From Klebsiella pneumoniae (GTDB taxonomy: Bacteria; Pseudomonadota; Gammaproteobacteria; Ga0077536), in NCBI GenBank assembly GCA_945862315.1, contig CAMAXW010000001.1:62001-126000 (forward strand): DNA of 64,000 nt. Direction: 5' to 3'. A model generated the notes under the pieces. It did not search any database. It was not told the origin of the DNA and saw only the letters and a program-made list of their open reading frames with translations. The position numbers and the translations under genes were made by a program. Below are positions 54,646-64,000 of the stretch, one piece after another (positions within the stretch are counted from its first letter, which is position 1; every line of letters starts with the position of its first letter).

Positions 54646-55710
54646 TCAGGGTGTTTTGGCCAGCAACGCACCCGCTACCAGCAACATCAGCAAACCCGGC
54701 CCCGCCGCCGACAAAAACGGTGGCACTTCGTAGACCACCCCGAGATGCCCCGCCGCCTGATTGAGCAAATGGAAGCCTAAGCCGATCAAGGCGCCCACCA
54801 GCACCCGCTGCCCCACCGTCACTGACCGGTTAGCGCGCAGGACCATCGGCACCGCCAGCAACACCATCACCACGGTCGCCAGCGGATAGGTCAGCTTGGT
54901 CCATAACGCGTGCTGGTAACGCTCGGAGTCTTCGCCATTGCGGGCCAGAAAGCGGGTGTAACGCACCAAACTCAGCACATCTAGACTTTTAGGTTCGATG
55001 GTCACCATCGCCAGCAGCTCAGGTTTTAATCTGGAATCCCAAGGCGCTTCATCCAAGTGACGTGCGCGCAGGCCTTCGTCGTCCATTTCAGTGCGAGAGA
55101 TATTTTGCAATATCCAATCCTGTCCCACATAGCGGGCAGACTCGGCGTAGGTGCTCGACTTCAGACGGTTGAGATCATCAAATTCGTAGATATAAATTTC
55201 GCGCAATTGGTCGCCCGGAAGGATTTGGCGAATATTCACGTAGCTGCGCCCATCGCGTGACCAAAAGCCGTGTTCCGACTGGAAACTCACGTGCTCGTTC
55301 AAGGCGTTGTTGCGCAGATCACGCGCAATGCGTTCAGCGGGCGGCGCCGCCAGCTCGCCCACCAAAAAAACGATCCCCAACATGACCAACCCGGATTTTA
55401 GGACCGCACCGACGACCCGTGCTTTCGGCACGCCGGCGGCCCGAATGACGGTGATTTCGCCGTTGCGCATCAGCGTACCAAACCCCAGCAGCGCGCCAAT
55501 GAGCGCGGCCATGGGAAATAGCTGGTAGGTCAGGCCTGGCGTATTGAGGGCCACGTAACCCGCGGCTTTCCACACGGTATAGACCCCATGCCCCACGTCT
55601 TCCAGTTGGTCTATAAAAGCGAAAAACGTAAAAATGCCCACCAGCACCACAAGCACGGTCAGCGTGGTGGAGATGATGGTCCAGCCTATGTAGCGGTCGA
55701 GGATTTTCAT
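54646..55710 (-). CDS. lptG: LPS export ABC permease LptG
   Basis: 354 residues from the ATG at 55710 (MKILDRYIGWTI). YjgP/YjgQ-family permease: about six membrane helices around a periplasmic beta-jellyroll (about 130-270, with 'SRDGRSYVNIRQILPGDQL'). It moves lipopolysaccharide from the inner membrane to the LptA bridge with LptB and LptF. The early QLFPMAALIGALLGFGTLMRNGEI is characteristic. The reading frame stays open upstream for 179 codons over pepA but those are antisense. lptF, which normally lies between pepA and lptG, is missing here. Confidence 0.94.
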   Translation of the reverse strand: MKILDRYIGWTIISTTLTVLVVLVGIFTFFAFIDQLEDVGHGVYTVWKAAGYVALNTPGLTYQLFPMAALIGALLGFGTLMRNGEITVIRAAGVPKARVVGAVLKSGLVMLGIVFLVGELAAPPAERIARDLRNNALNEHVSFQSEHGFWSRDGRSYVNIRQILPGDQLREIYIYEFDDLNRLKSSTYAESARYVGQDWILQNISRTEMDDEGLRARHLDEAPWDSRLKPELLAMVTIEPKSLDVLSLVRYTRFLARNGEDSERYQHALWTKLTYPLATVVMVLLAVPMVLRANRSVTVGQRVLVGALIGLGFHLLNQAAGHLGVVYEVPPFLSAAGPGLLMLLVAGALLAKTP

Positions 55711-55846
55711 GGTATTGCGCCGGTAGTATACCTGCGCTTTACGCCGCCAAATCCAAACGCATACACTGTTTTGCGGTGTTGTGCGTTGCCCTTTAAGCTC
55801 GCGTCCACCATTCTGCGCGTCCCCCTTTTTCAATTTGGAGCAGCTC

Positions 55847-57340
55847 ATGGACATCTCCATCAAGCGTGGCAATGCGCACGAGCAAAAAACCGCCTGTCTG
55901 ATCGTCGGCATCCACGACGGCAAGCGGCTCTCCGCCGCCGCCACAGCGCTAGACCATGCACTCCAAGGTACGCTGACCAGACTCGTCAAGCGGGGCGACA
56001 TTACCGGCAAAGTAGGCGAAACCTTACTGTTGCCCGAGGCTACCGGCACCAGCGCGGAGCGCATTTTGCTGGTGGGCTGCGGCACATTAGAGGGAGTGCG
56101 GCCAGCGGAATACCAGCAAGTCCTCGACAAAGCGGCCCAAACCATCAACGCATTAGGCCTGCGCAACGCCACCGTCACGCTCAGTGACGGCAATGTGATC
56201 GAGCGCGGTTTAGCCTGGAAAATCGCCCAAACCGTGCTGGCGTTCAATAGCCACGCTTATCGGTTTGAGCGACTCAAGAGCAAGCCTTCCAAAAAACCGG
56301 TCTGCAGCCGTCTGCACCTGCTGGTCGCCGCCGAGGACGTCGCCGAGGCTCAGCGCGCGGCGCGGCTGGCACTAGGTGTGGCCAACGGCATCAAGTTGTC
56401 GAAAGACTTAGCCAATCTACCCGGCAACCACTGCACACCGCGCCATTTGGCCACGGTGGCTCGCGGGTTGGGCAAAACCCATAAAAGCCTTGCCGTCACT
56501 ATCCTCGAACGGGCCGCCATGCAAACCCTGGGCATGGGTTCGCTGCTGGCAGTCGCTCAGGGAAGCGCCGAGGCCCCCAAATTTATCACCATAGAGTATT
56601 CAGGCGGCCCCGCCAAAGCGCGTCCGGTGGTGCTGGTCGGCAAAGGGGTGACGTTCGACTCCGGCGGCATTTCGCTCAAGCCCGGACCCGCGATGGACGA
56701 AATGAAATTCGATATGGTCGGTGCGGCCAGCGTGTTGGGCGTGCTCCAAGCAGTGGCGGAACTGGCGCTGCCCATTAATGTGGTGGGCATCGTGCCTTGC
56801 GTCGAAAACATGCCGGACGGACACGCCATCAAACCCGGCGATGTGGTGACTAGCCTGTCCGGCCAGACCATCGAAATCCTCAACACGGATGCAGAAGGCC
56901 GGCTCATTCTTTGCGATGCGCTGACTTATGCAAAACGTTTCGACCCGGACGTTGTCATCGACATCGCCACCCTGACCGGGGCTTGCGTGATCGCGCTGGG
57001 CGCCCATGCCAGCGGTCTGTTCGCTAATCACGACGACCTTGCCAACGAACTCCTGGCGGCGGGCCAATTGAGCGGCGACCGTGCGTGGCGCCTGCCACTC
57101 TGGGAGGACTACCAACGGCAGTTGGATAGCAATTTCGCCGATATGGCTAATGTGGGAGGACGCGAGGGTGGCGCCATCGTCGCCGCCTGTTTCTTGTCGC
57201 GATTTACCAAAGAATACCGATGGGCGCATCTGGATATTGCGGGTACGGCTTGGCTCTCCGGCAAAAGCAAAGGCGCCAGTGGCCGGCCGGTGCCCTTGCT
57301 GATGGAATTTCTTCTCAGCCGGGTACGGGCGGGGGCGTAG
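55847..57340 (+). CDS. pepA: Leucyl aminopeptidase (PepA)
   Basis: Di-metal M17 aminopeptidase of 497 residues; in E. coli it also binds DNA at recombination and pyrimidine-gene sites. Catalytic region: VLVGKGVTFDSGGISLKP, DMVGAASVLG, EILNTDAEGRLILCDAL and ATLTGACVIALG. The ATG at 55847 follows TTGGAGC. Divergent from lptG (136 bases between starts), upstream of holC. Confidence 0.97.
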   Translation: MDISIKRGNAHEQKTACLIVGIHDGKRLSAAATALDHALQGTLTRLVKRGDITGKVGETLLLPEATGTSAERILLVGCGTLEGVRPAEYQQVLDKAAQTINALGLRNATVTLSDGNVIERGLAWKIAQTVLAFNSHAYRFERLKSKPSKKPVCSRLHLLVAAEDVAEAQRAARLALGVANGIKLSKDLANLPGNHCTPRHLATVARGLGKTHKSLAVTILERAAMQTLGMGSLLAVAQGSAEAPKFITIEYSGGPAKARPVVLVGKGVTFDSGGISLKPGPAMDEMKFDMVGAASVLGVLQAVAELALPINVVGIVPCVENMPDGHAIKPGDVVTSLSGQTIEILNTDAEGRLILCDALTYAKRFDPDVVIDIATLTGACVIALGAHASGLFANHDDLANELLAAGQLSGDRAWRLPLWEDYQRQLDSNFADMANVGGREGGAIVAACFLSRFTKEYRWAHLDIAGTAWLSGKSKGASGRPVPLLMEFLLSRVRAGA

Positions 57341-57351
57341 GCGCGCGCGCA

Positions 57352-57777
57352 ATGACCCACATCGACTTCCACGTCCGGCCGATCCAAGCCCAGCGGGAAC
57401 ACGACTTATTCATCTGCAAACTGGTGGCTAAAGCGTGGCAAGACGGGCAGCGCGTTCATTTGCACTGCCAGGATCACCACGCCCAGACGGCGCTCGACGA
57501 ACTGCTCTGGACCTTCCAGGAGACTAGCTTCGTGCCACATGCCGTGCTGGGCAGCGCGGCGGCGACGTCGGTCGCCGTCACCTTGGGGGTGGGCGAGGAA
57601 GTGCCCGATATCGCGCAGGTGCTGGTGAACCTCCATCCAGAAGTGCCGCCGTTCTTCAGCCAGTTTGAACAGGTGATCGAAAGCACCGGTGCCGACGAAA
57701 ACACCAAAACCCGCGCCCGCCAACGGTATAAATTCTATAAAGATCGCGGTTATTCCATCGCCATGATTAACGCCTAG
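57352..57777 (+). CDS. holC: DNA polymerase III chi subunit
   Basis: 141 residues. IDFHVRPIQAQREHDLFICKLVAKAWQDGQRVHLHCQD at the N terminus and LLWTFQETSFVPHAVLGS match HolC; VPDIAQVLVNLHPEVPPFFSQF is the conserved core. Chi binds psi and SSB in the clamp loader complex. The frame is open upstream into pepA but ATG at 57352, 11 bases after the pepA stop, gives the proper N terminus. Six bases to the next ATG. Confidence 0.94.
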   Translation: MTHIDFHVRPIQAQREHDLFICKLVAKAWQDGQRVHLHCQDHHAQTALDELLWTFQETSFVPHAVLGSAAATSVAVTLGVGEEVPDIAQVLVNLHPEVPPFFSQFEQVIESTGADENTKTRARQRYKFYKDRGYSIAMINA

Positions 57778-57783
57778 ACCACC

Positions 57784-60700
57784 ATGCAAGACGAATCACC
57801 CAACCCCAACGTCCCCGACCTAACCGCCACGCTGGGTCTGCTAGAAGATCTCATCGAGGTTCGCCACCGCGAACTCGCCGACCTGCGGGGCGGTCAGCGA
57901 CTGCCACCTGGCCTCGTCCCGCCCAGGCTAACCGAGCGCGTGAGCGATGTGCTCAGCACGCAGTTTCATCAGGCGCCGGCATTAACCCCGGCAATACCCC
58001 ATCGCTCCTCGCCACAGTCCGCATCTACCATGAACGCTGAACCCGCGATTGCTAAAATCTACGACCCCCACGCCATCGAACAGGCGCGCTATCGCCATTG
58101 GGAGCAGGCGGGTTATTTCGCAGCCCAGGGGCGCGACACGCCTTACTGCATCATGTTGCCGCCGCCGAATGTCACCGGCAGCCTGCACATGGGTCATGCG
58201 TTCCAAGACACCCTCATGGACGCCCTCATCCGCTACCACCGCATGCAGGGCTTTCGCACGCTGTGGCAATGTGGCACCGATCACGCCGGAATCGCCACGC
58301 AAATGGTGGTCGAGCGGCAGCTTGCCCAGAAAGGCCAGTCGCGCCAGGCACTGGGCCGCGACCGATTTGTCGATGCGGTTTGGGAATGGAAAGGCGAGTC
58401 CGGCGGGACCATTTCGCAACAGTTGCGGCGCATGGGCGCCTCGATGGATTGGACCCGCGAGCGCTTCACGATGGACGAGGGCCTGTCCGGCGCGGTCACC
58501 GAAGTATTCGTGCGGCTGCATGAGGAAGGTCTCATCTATCGTGGTAAACGGCTAGTGAATTGGGACCCCGTGCTCAATACCGCCATTTCTGATCTGGAGG
58601 TGGTGGCCCAGGAAGAGTCCGGATATCTGTGGCATCTGCGCTATCCGCTGAGCGATGGCACGGGGCATGTTGTGGTGGCGACGACCCGGCCCGAGACCCT
58701 GCTAGGCGATGCCGCGGTGGCGGTCCATCCAGAGGACGAACGCTATGCCGATTTGATCGGAAAATCGGTGGTGCTACCGCTGTGTGATCGCCACATTCCG
58801 ATTATCGCCGACACCTACGTAGACCCGGCTTTTGGCTCGGGCTGTGTCAAAATTACCCCCGCGCACGACTTCAATGACTACGCCGTGGGCGAGCGCCACG
58901 CGCTACCCCAGATCAATATTTTCACCGACCAGGCGGCCATCAACGACAACGGCCCCGAGGCCTATCGTGGGCTCGACCGCTTCGCCGCGCGCCAGCGCAT
59001 CGTGGCCGATTTGCAGGCATTGGGTCTGATAGAGCGCATCGATGACCACAAGCTGATGGTGCCGCGCGGCGACCGCTCGCAGGCGGTCATCGAACCCTAC
59101 CTGACGGACCAATGGTTTGTGCGGGTCGCGCCGCTGGCCGCACCCGCCATTGCCTGCGTAGAAGATGGCCGCATCCGCTTTGTGCCTGAAAACTGGGCTA
59201 AAACCTATTTTGAATGGATGCGCAACATTGAGGATTGGTGCATCTCTCGGCAGCTTTGGTGGGGGCATCGGATCCCCGCTTGGTATGGCCCCGATGGCAG
59301 CATTTACGTCGGCCGCACCGAGAGCGAGGCGCGCGCCAAAGCCGGCTTAGCCGCAGAGGTGCCACTGCGGCAAGACGAAGACGTGCTCGATACCTGGTTT
59401 TCCAGTGCGCTCTGGCCGTTCTCCACCTTAGGCTGGCCACAAAAAACCCCTGAGTTGGCGACCTTCTACCCCACCAGCGTGCTGGTGACAGGCTTCGATA
59501 TCATTTTTTTCTGGGTTGCCCGGATGATCATGATGGGGCTGAAGTTCATGGGCGATGTCCCCTTCCACGAGGTCTATATCCATGGCCTCGTGCGGGATGC
59601 CGATGGCAACAAAATGTCGAAATCGAAGGGCAATATTATCGACCCCATCGACCTCATCGACGGCATCGAACTCGCCCCGCTCATCACCAAACGCACGACC
59701 GGCCTCATGCGCCCAGAAGAAGCACCCAAAATTGAAGCCGCGACGCGCCGCCAGTTCGGCGAGGGCATCCCCAGCTATGGCACGGATGCGCTGCGGTTCA
59801 CCTTTGCCTCCATGGCGACGCAAGGCCGGGACGTGCGCTTTGATTTAGGCCGCATCGAAGGCTATCGGAATTTTTGTAACAAGCTCTGGAATGCCAGTCG
59901 CTTCGTGCTGATGACCCTCGATGGCCAGTCCATCGCGGCAGTGGCAGACCGTGGGGGCGTGGCGGAGCGCTGGATTCGGCATCGCCTGAGCGCAGCACTG
60001 CTGGCGGTCCGCGAGGGCTTCGACGGCTATCGTTTTGATTTGGCCGCGCAAGCGCTTTACGAATTTATCTGGGATGAATTCTGCGATTGGTATATCGAGC
60101 TCGCTAAAGTGTCACTCAACGCCCCCGCCAGCACCGAGGCGCACAAACAGGCCGTGCGGCGCACGCTGTTGGAGGTTTTGGAAGCCGCCCTGCGCGCAGC
60201 ACATCCGCTCATGCCCTTCATCAGTGAGGAAATCTGGCTGAAAGTAGCGCCCCTGCTGGGCCCAGCAGGCCCCACCCTGATGGCCGAACCCTACCCACGG
60301 CCCGCGGATTACGCCACCGACCCACTCGCGGCAGCCGAAATCAGTTGGCTCAAAACGCTGGTGCTCGGGGTGCGGCGCATTCGGGCCGAAAGTAATTTGG
60401 AGCCCAGCAAACGGATCCCTTTGCAGGTCAAGGGCGGCACCGAGCAAGAGCGCGCTTGGCTGCTCGAGTGCACGCCGTTCATCGTGCAGTTGGCGCGGGT
60501 GGAGCGCATCGAACGCGTGGAGCACGCCACCACAGACGCCACCACGGCTTTGGCGGGAGAGACCACCCTGTTAGTTCCTCTGCTGGATTTAATCGATCCC
60601 GCGGTGGAGGTTGAGCGCCTCGCCAAGGAAATTGCGCGTCTAGAGCAGGATTTGGAGCGGGTGACGAACAAGCTGGCTAACGCCGACTTTGTAGCGCGGG

Positions 60701-60804
60701 CACCCGCCGCAGTCGTAGAAAAAGAACGCAAGCGCGCAGCCGACAACGCCAATTCGATCGAGCGGCTGCGTCAGCAGGTGGTGAAGTTGCGCGGCACGCT
60801 CTGA
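57784..60804 (+). CDS. valS: Valyl-tRNA synthetase, with an 82-residue N-terminal in-frame extension
   Basis: Class I synthetase: HIGH-type site [16 protein letters not shown], editing (CP1) domain, KMSKS in [14 protein letters not shown], anticodon-binding domain ([13 protein letters not shown]) and a C-terminal coiled coil ([20 protein letters not shown]). From the internal ATG at 58030 ([18 protein letters not shown]) the protein has 924 residues, normal for ValRS. The frame is open without a stop from the ATG at 57784, adding 82 residues ([18 protein letters not shown], then a Pro/Ser-rich linker). In some gammaproteobacteria a small separate gene lies between holC and valS; here it would be fused. 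Neither start has a good ribosome binding site. Confidence 0.95.
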   Translation: MQDESPNPNVPDLTATLGLLEDLIEVRHRELADLRGGQRLPPGLVPPRLTERVSDVLSTQFHQAPALTPAIPHRSSPQSASTMNAEPAIAKIYDPHAIEQARYRHWEQAGYFAAQGRDTPYCIMLPPPNVTGSLHMGHAFQDTLMDALIRYHRMQGFRTLWQCGTDHAGIATQMVVERQLAQKGQSRQALGRDRFVDAVWEWKGESGGTISQQLRRMGASMDWTRERFTMDEGLSGAVTEVFVRLHEEGLIYRGKRLVNWDPVLNTAISDLEVVAQEESGYLWHLRYPLSDGTGHVVVATTRPETLLGDAAVAVHPEDERYADLIGKSVVLPLCDRHIPIIADTYVDPAFGSGCVKITPAHDFNDYAVGERHALPQINIFTDQAAINDNGPEAYRGLDRFAARQRIVADLQALGLIERIDDHKLMVPRGDRSQAVIEPYLTDQWFVRVAPLAAPAIACVEDGRIRFVPENWAKTYFEWMRNIEDWCISRQLWWGHRIPAWYGPDGSIYVGRTESEARAKAGLAAEVPLRQDEDVLDTWFSSALWPFSTLGWPQKTPELATFYPTSVLVTGFDIIFFWVARMIMMGLKFMGDVPFHEVYIHGLVRDADGNKMSKSKGNIIDPIDLIDGIELAPLITKRTTGLMRPEEAPKIEAATRRQFGEGIPSYGTDALRFTFASMATQGRDVRFDLGRIEGYRNFCNKLWNASRFVLMTLDGQSIAAVADRGGVAERWIRHRLSAALLAVREGFDGYRFDLAAQALYEFIWDEFCDWYIELAKVSLNAPASTEAHKQAVRRTLLEVLEAALRAAHPLMPFISEEIWLKVAPLLGPAGPTLMAEPYPRPADYATDPLAAAEISWLKTLVLGVRRIRAESNLEPSKRIPLQVKGGTEQERAWLLECTPFIVQLARVERIERVEHATTDATTALAGETTLLVPLLDLIDPAVEVERLAKEIARLEQDLERVTNKLANADFVARAPAAVVEKERKRAADNANSIERLRQQVVKLRGTL

Positions 60805-60818
60805 GCGCCGCCGTCGGC

Positions 60819-61064
60819 TCAGCCGACGGCGACTTTCATGACAATAGACACCACGCCCCACACGGCCACGACAAACAGCACCGTGCCGACTAGACCGGCC
60901 AAGATGAAAGTGCGGGCGGATCCGTGCTTGAAATCCCGTTCGCGGTTGCGCGAACTCTGCACCCCGAAAGCCGCCGCAAGCACACTTTGCGCCACTTGTA
61001 GTAGAGTCATCTTGTCGTCTGGCGACCGGTTTGGTTGGTTTTTCATCGGTCGACTATGCGCCAT
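60819..61064 (-). CDS. DUF2970 small membrane protein
   Basis: 81 residues. The DUF2970 core [27 protein letters not shown] is followed by one membrane helix (about 52-77, [22 protein letters not shown]). Function unknown. It may start at 61064 or 61046 (MKNQPNRS). Convergent with valS (14 bases), divergent from cysE. Confidence 0.85.
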   Translation of the reverse strand: MAHSRPMKNQPNRSPDDKMTLLQVAQSVLAAAFGVQSSRNRERDFKHGSARTFILAGLVGTVLFVVAVWGVVSIVMKVAVG

Positions 61065-61096
61065 CTAGGTCAAATTTAGTGAGTCATCGTGCCACC

Positions 61097-61804
61097 ATGT
61101 TCAGCCAACTTAAAGAAGATCTAAACAGCATCTTCGCGCGCGATCCCGCCGCTCGAAACCTCTTCGAGATCGTGACCACCTACCCCGGCGTGCATGCGCT
61201 GCTGTGTCATCGGCTGGCCCACTGGCTGTGGCTGGGGGGCTGGAAATGGCTAGCGCGTTTGCTCTCGCAGATCGGGCGGTTTCTCACCGGCATCGAAATC
61301 CACCCCGGTGCGATGATCGGACGACGATTTTTTATCGACCACGGCATGGGTGTGGTGATCGGCGAGACCGCGGAAATTGGCGATGACTGCACGCTCTATC
61401 ACGGCGTGACGCTCGGCGGCACGACCTGGCATAAAGGCAAACGACACCCAACCCTTAAAAACGGCGTGGTCGTCGGCGCCGGGGCCAAAATCCTCGGGCC
61501 GATCACGATTGGCGACAACGCCCGCGTGGGTTCAAACGCCGTGGTGGTCAAGGATGTACCGACCGGCGCGACGATGGTGGGGATCCCCGCACGCGCCGCC
61601 AGCAGTAAAGCGGCGAGCGCCGATTTGGCGTTCAGCCCAGCGCCCGTAAAAACCAGCCCTTGTTTTGATGCCTATGGGGAAGCGCCTGATTTAAACGATC
61701 CGCTGACCCTCACCTTGGAACAAGTCTCCCTGCACGCGTGCAGCCTCGAAGAGAAAATTACCGCGCTGGAACACGCGGTGCGAGCGCTGCAAAACACCCC
61801 CTGA
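61097..61804 (+). CDS. cysE: Serine O-acetyltransferase
   Basis: Makes O-acetylserine for cysteine synthesis. 235 residues, of the shorter CysE type. N-terminal helices ([28 protein letters not shown]), then left-handed beta-helix hexapeptide repeats: [42 protein letters not shown], the catalytic-site KRHPTL and [19 protein letters not shown] at 61097 chosen; the frame is open further upstream without homology. Its C-terminal tail (about 175-235) differs from E. coli. It lies directly upstream of iscR (100 bases), a linkage common in gammaproteobacteria. Confidence 0.95.
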   Translation: MFSQLKEDLNSIFARDPAARNLFEIVTTYPGVHALLCHRLAHWLWLGGWKWLARLLSQIGRFLTGIEIHPGAMIGRRFFIDHGMGVVIGETAEIGDDCTLYHGVTLGGTTWHKGKRHPTLKNGVVVGAGAKILGPITIGDNARVGSNAVVVKDVPTGATMVGIPARAASSKAASADLAFSPAPVKTSPCFDAYGEAPDLNDPLTLTLEQVSLHACSLEEKITALEHAVRALQNTP

Positions 61805-61835
61805 ACGCGCCGTGGTGCGCTGCGAGATTTTGCGC

Positions 61836-61888
61836 TTGACCTAACGCGCACCTATCCCGGACAATTCCCTAGGTTAACGCTAGGAAAT
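61836..61888 (+). promoter_or_regulatory. iscR-suf promoter with an overlapping-adjacent dyad operator
   Basis: TTGACC (61836-61841) and GACAAT (61860-61865), 18-base spacer. Directly next to the -10 lies the dyad CCTAG (61868-61872), 7 bases, CTAGG (61880-61884), with flanking ATT/AAT that extend the symmetry. This is where a repressor would block the promoter; autoregulation by IscR is likely, but the site matches neither the type 1 nor type 2 IscR consensus closely. Confidence 0.5.
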
Positions 61889-61904
61889 CCAGTGGCGGGG
61901 TAAT

Positions 61905-62378
61905 ATGAGACTCACAACCAAAGGGCGCTACGCCGTAACGGCGATGGTAGAACTGGCGCTAAATCAAGGCCAAGGCTGGCTGTCGCTGGCGGAAATCGCC
62001 GAGCGACACAACCTTTCACCATCCTATTTAGAACAGCTTTTCGCCGCCCTCCGGCGCAGTGGGTTGGTGGACGGGTCACGCGGACCGGGCGGTGGTTACC
62101 GTTTGGGTCGCCCGCGCGCCGACATCACCGTCGCCAACGTCATCGATGCGGTCGACGAAACCCTCGACGCCACCAAGTGTGGGGGCAAGCGCAACTGTCA
62201 GGGCGAACAAGGGTGTGTCACCCACGATTTGTGGGCCGAACTGAGCGACCGGATAAGGCAATACCTCAACAGCGTGAGCCTCGAGAGTGTGGCCACCAAC
62301 GCCCGCGCGAGCGGTAGCGTCCAAATCTTGCGGCAATGGCCGAGCGCAAACCTGCAGCCTGATTCTTCAGCTGCCTGA
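61905..62378 (+). CDS. iscR: Rrf2-family Fe-S regulator IscR
   Basis: 157 residues. Winged helix N terminus MRLTTKGRYAVTAMVELAL with recognition helix LSPSYLEQLFAALRRSGLV and the wing GSRGPGGGYRLGR; cluster cysteines C-x5-C-x5-C in KCGGKRNCQGEQGCVTHDLW. It senses Fe-S status and should control the following operon and itself. Located after cysE, 20 bases before the HesB gene. Confidence 0.96.
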   Translation: MRLTTKGRYAVTAMVELALNQGQGWLSLAEIAERHNLSPSYLEQLFAALRRSGLVDGSRGPGGGYRLGRPRADITVANVIDAVDETLDATKCGGKRNCQGEQGCVTHDLWAELSDRIRQYLNSVSLESVATNARASGSVQILRQWPSANLQPDSSAA

Positions 62379-62398
62379 ACTTGACGGAGGAACTATCG

Positions 62399-62722
62399 AT
62401 GGCTGTTTCCTTAACCGAACGCGCCGCACGGCACGTCGAACGATTTTTATCCGGCGCGACCAACAGCGCCGTCCTACGGGTGAGCATTAAGCCCACCGGC
62501 TGCTCGGGTTACGCCTATGTGGTGCAACCAGCGGCAGCGCCAGGGGCACAGGATCGCGTGTTTGAATCACACGGCGTGCAGGTCATTGTGGATGACGAAA
62601 GCCTGAAATTTCTGGACGGCACAGAGGTGGATTTCGCGCGCGAAGGCCTCAACGAAGGCTTTAAATTCAACAACCCTAACGTGGCAGCCACCTGCGGCTG
62701 CGGCGAGAGCTTCAGCGTTTAA
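62399..62722 (+). CDS. A-type Fe-S carrier (HesB/IscA/SufA family)
   Basis: 107 residues. Cluster cysteines are C35 in KPTGCSGYAYV and the pair in TCGCGESF at the C terminus. The ATG at 62399 has GGAGG eight bases upstream. Lying between iscR and sufB, it most likely serves as the A-type carrier of the SUF pathway (SufA- or IscA-like; which cannot be told apart by sequence alone). Confidence 0.93.
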   Translation: MAVSLTERAARHVERFLSGATNSAVLRVSIKPTGCSGYAYVVQPAAAPGAQDRVFESHGVQVIVDDESLKFLDGTEVDFAREGLNEGFKFNNPNVAATCGCGESFSV

Positions 62723-62725
62723 ATC

Positions 62726-64000
62726 ATGTCAACGACCTCCCCCGAAATCCAATCGCTCATCGCCCAAAAATACGATGCCGGTTTCGTCACCGACATCGAA
62801 CAAGAGCAACTGCCACCCGGTCTGAGCGAAGACACGGTGCGCTTTATTTCGGCCAAAAAAGGCGAGCCCGAGTGGCTGCTGACTTGGCGGCTCAAAGCCT
62901 TTGCCCGTTGGCAGAAAATGAAAGAGCCCGAGTGGGCGCATGTGCACTATCCCAAAATCGACTATCAGGCGATCTCCTATTACGCCGCGCCCAAGTCGGC
63001 AAAGGACGCACCGAAGAGCCTCGCGGATGTCGATCCCAAACTCATCGAAACCTATAACAAGCTGGGAATCCCGCTGGAAGAGCAAAAAATGCTCGCCGGC
63101 GTGGCGGTCGATGTGGTGTTCGACAGTGTCTCCGTGCACACCACTTTTAAAGACAAGCTAGCGACTGCGGGCGTCATTTTCTGCTCGTTCTCGGAAGCGG
63201 TGCGCGAACATCCCGCACTGATACAACGCTACTTGGGCTCGGTGGTACCGCAACACGACAACTACTACGCGGCGCTCAACTCCGCCGTATTTTCGGATGG
63301 TTCGTTCGTCTACATCCCCAAGAACACCCGTTGCCCGATGGAGTTGTCGACCTACTTTCGTATGAACGCCATTAACACCGGGCAGTTCGAACGCACGCTC
63401 ATCATCGCCGAAGAAGGCAGTTACGTAAGCTATCTCGAAGGCTGCACCGCGCCCCAGCGCGATGAAAATCAGCTCCACGCGGCAGTGGTGGAGTTGGTTG
63501 CGCTTGATAACGCCACCATTAAATATTCCACCGTTCAGAACTGGTATCCGGGCGACGAAGAAGGCCGCGGCGGTATTTATAACTTCGTGACCAAACGGGG
63601 TGATTGCCGGGGGCGCAATTCAAAAATTTCGTGGACCCAGGTGGAAACCGGTTCTGCCATCACTTGGAAATATCCCAGCTGTGTGCTCAAAGGCGAAAAC
63701 TCCGTCGGCGAATTCTATTCGGTAGCCCTCACTAACCATCGCCAGCAAGCAGATACCGGGACCAAGATGATCCATCTAGGGCGTAACACCCGTAGCACTA
63801 TCATCTCCAAAGGGATCTCCGCCGGACGCGGTCAAAACGCCTATCGCGGTTTGGTCCGCATTGCTCGCAGCGCAGAAGGCGCGCGCAACTATACGCAATG
63901 CGACTCGCTGCTAATTGGTGATGGCTGCGGGGCGCACACCTTCCCGTATGTCGAAGTCAAAAACAGCAGCGCCAAAGTGGAGCACGAAGCCTCCACGTCT
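62726..64000 (+). CDS. sufB: Fe-S cluster assembly protein SufB (3' partial)
   Basis: Core scaffold of the SufBCD complex, where Fe-S clusters are assembled. Codons 1-425 are visible, up to the window end (the family has about 480-500 residues). Matches: [88 protein letters not shown]-like region, and [20 protein letters not shown] near the end. ATG at 62726 lies 3 bases after the upstream stop. sufC, sufD and sufS probably follow beyond the window. Confidence 0.96.
   Translation, partial: MSTTSPEIQSLIAQKYDAGFVTDIEQEQLPPGLSEDTVRFISAKKGEPEWLLTWRLKAFARWQKMKEPEWAHVHYPKIDYQAISYYAAPKSAKDAPKSLADVDPKLIETYNKLGIPLEEQKMLAGVAVDVVFDSVSVHTTFKDKLATAGVIFCSFSEAVREHPALIQRYLGSVVPQHDNYYAALNSAVFSDGSFVYIPKNTRCPMELSTYFRMNAINTGQFERTLIIAEEGSYVSYLEGCTAPQRDENQLHAAVVELVALDNATIKYSTVQNWYPGDEEGRGGIYNFVTKRGDCRGRNSKISWTQVETGSAITWKYPSCVLKGENSVGEFYSVALTNHRQQADTGTKMIHLGRNTRSTIISKGISAGRGQNAYRGLVRIARSAEGARNYTQCDSLLIGDGCGAHTFPYVEVKNSSAKVEHEASTS

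Noticed and set aside
55711-56247. N-terminal extension of lptG by 179 codons
   Set aside because: The extension is antisense to pepA; the normal LptG start MKILDRYIGWTI is at 55710.
1-64000. Prophage, transposon or defence island
   Set aside because: No integrase, transposase, terminase, restriction or toxin-antitoxin motif was recognised; gene content is conserved core.

Overview
The window looks like core chromosome of a GC-rich gammaproteobacterium. The main evidence is gene order: ponA divergent from pilMNOPQ, then aroK-aroB-dGTPase-(ATPase+SPOR)-gltB-gltD-hemE; priA-argS-ftsN-like; miaB-phoH-ybeY-corC-lnt; pcnB-folK; lptG divergent from pepA-holC-valS; and cysE-iscR-sufB. The genus cannot be fixed from sequence reading alone. 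I see no insertion sequence, prophage, integrase, CRISPR array or rRNA. Coding is dense, many genes overlap by 1-4 bases, and two tRNAs (Gly-CCC and Glu-CTC) are present.

Layout. 0-11 kb: the end of a YcbL-like hydrolase, an HDOD signalling protein, single-chain pyruvate carboxylase, a two-domain acyltransferase resembling ornithine-lipid synthases, a lone DUF692 iron enzyme, a Sel1-repeat protein and a GMP/IMP-nucleotidase-like HAD protein. 11-14.1 kb: a leftward operon of response regulator, MBL hydrolase, thiS, thiG and trmB. 14.3-22.9 kb: tRNA-Gly, an AT-rich gap with a cluster of DnaA boxes, then leftward ftsN-like, argS, priA, a conserved unknown and ponA. 23-39.9 kb: rightward type IV pilus assembly genes, shikimate genes, a dGTPase-like gene, a DamX-like protein, glutamate synthase and hemE. 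39.9-51.3 kb: leftward GNAT, a PBP7-like endopeptidase with a long repeat tract, lnt, corC, ybeY, phoH, miaB, cinA-like, panC, a deoxynucleoside kinase, folK and pcnB. 51.4-64 kb: tRNA-Glu, a second MBL hydrolase, DUF455, RDD, lptG, pepA, holC, valS, DUF2970, cysE and the start of an IscR-SUF operon cut by the window end.

Functional themes are envelope building (PBP1A, PBP7-like, FtsN-like, DamX-like, Lnt, LptG, type IV pilus), nitrogen and sulfur assimilation (GltBD, CysE), cofactors (ThiSG, PanC, FolK, HemE, Fe-S assembly), RNA and translation (ArgRS, ValRS, MiaB, YbeY, TrmB, PcnB) and replication (PriA, HolC).

No obvious new multi-gene system stands out. The best leads are the DnaA-box cluster at about 14.5-14.7 kb, the 24-bp in-frame repeat array inside the PBP7-like gene, the DUF692 enzyme with a possible coupled Cys-containing peptide and a nearby long hairpin, the displaced zinc cysteine in PriA, the in-frame N-terminal extension of ValRS, and the absence of lptF and panB from their usual places.
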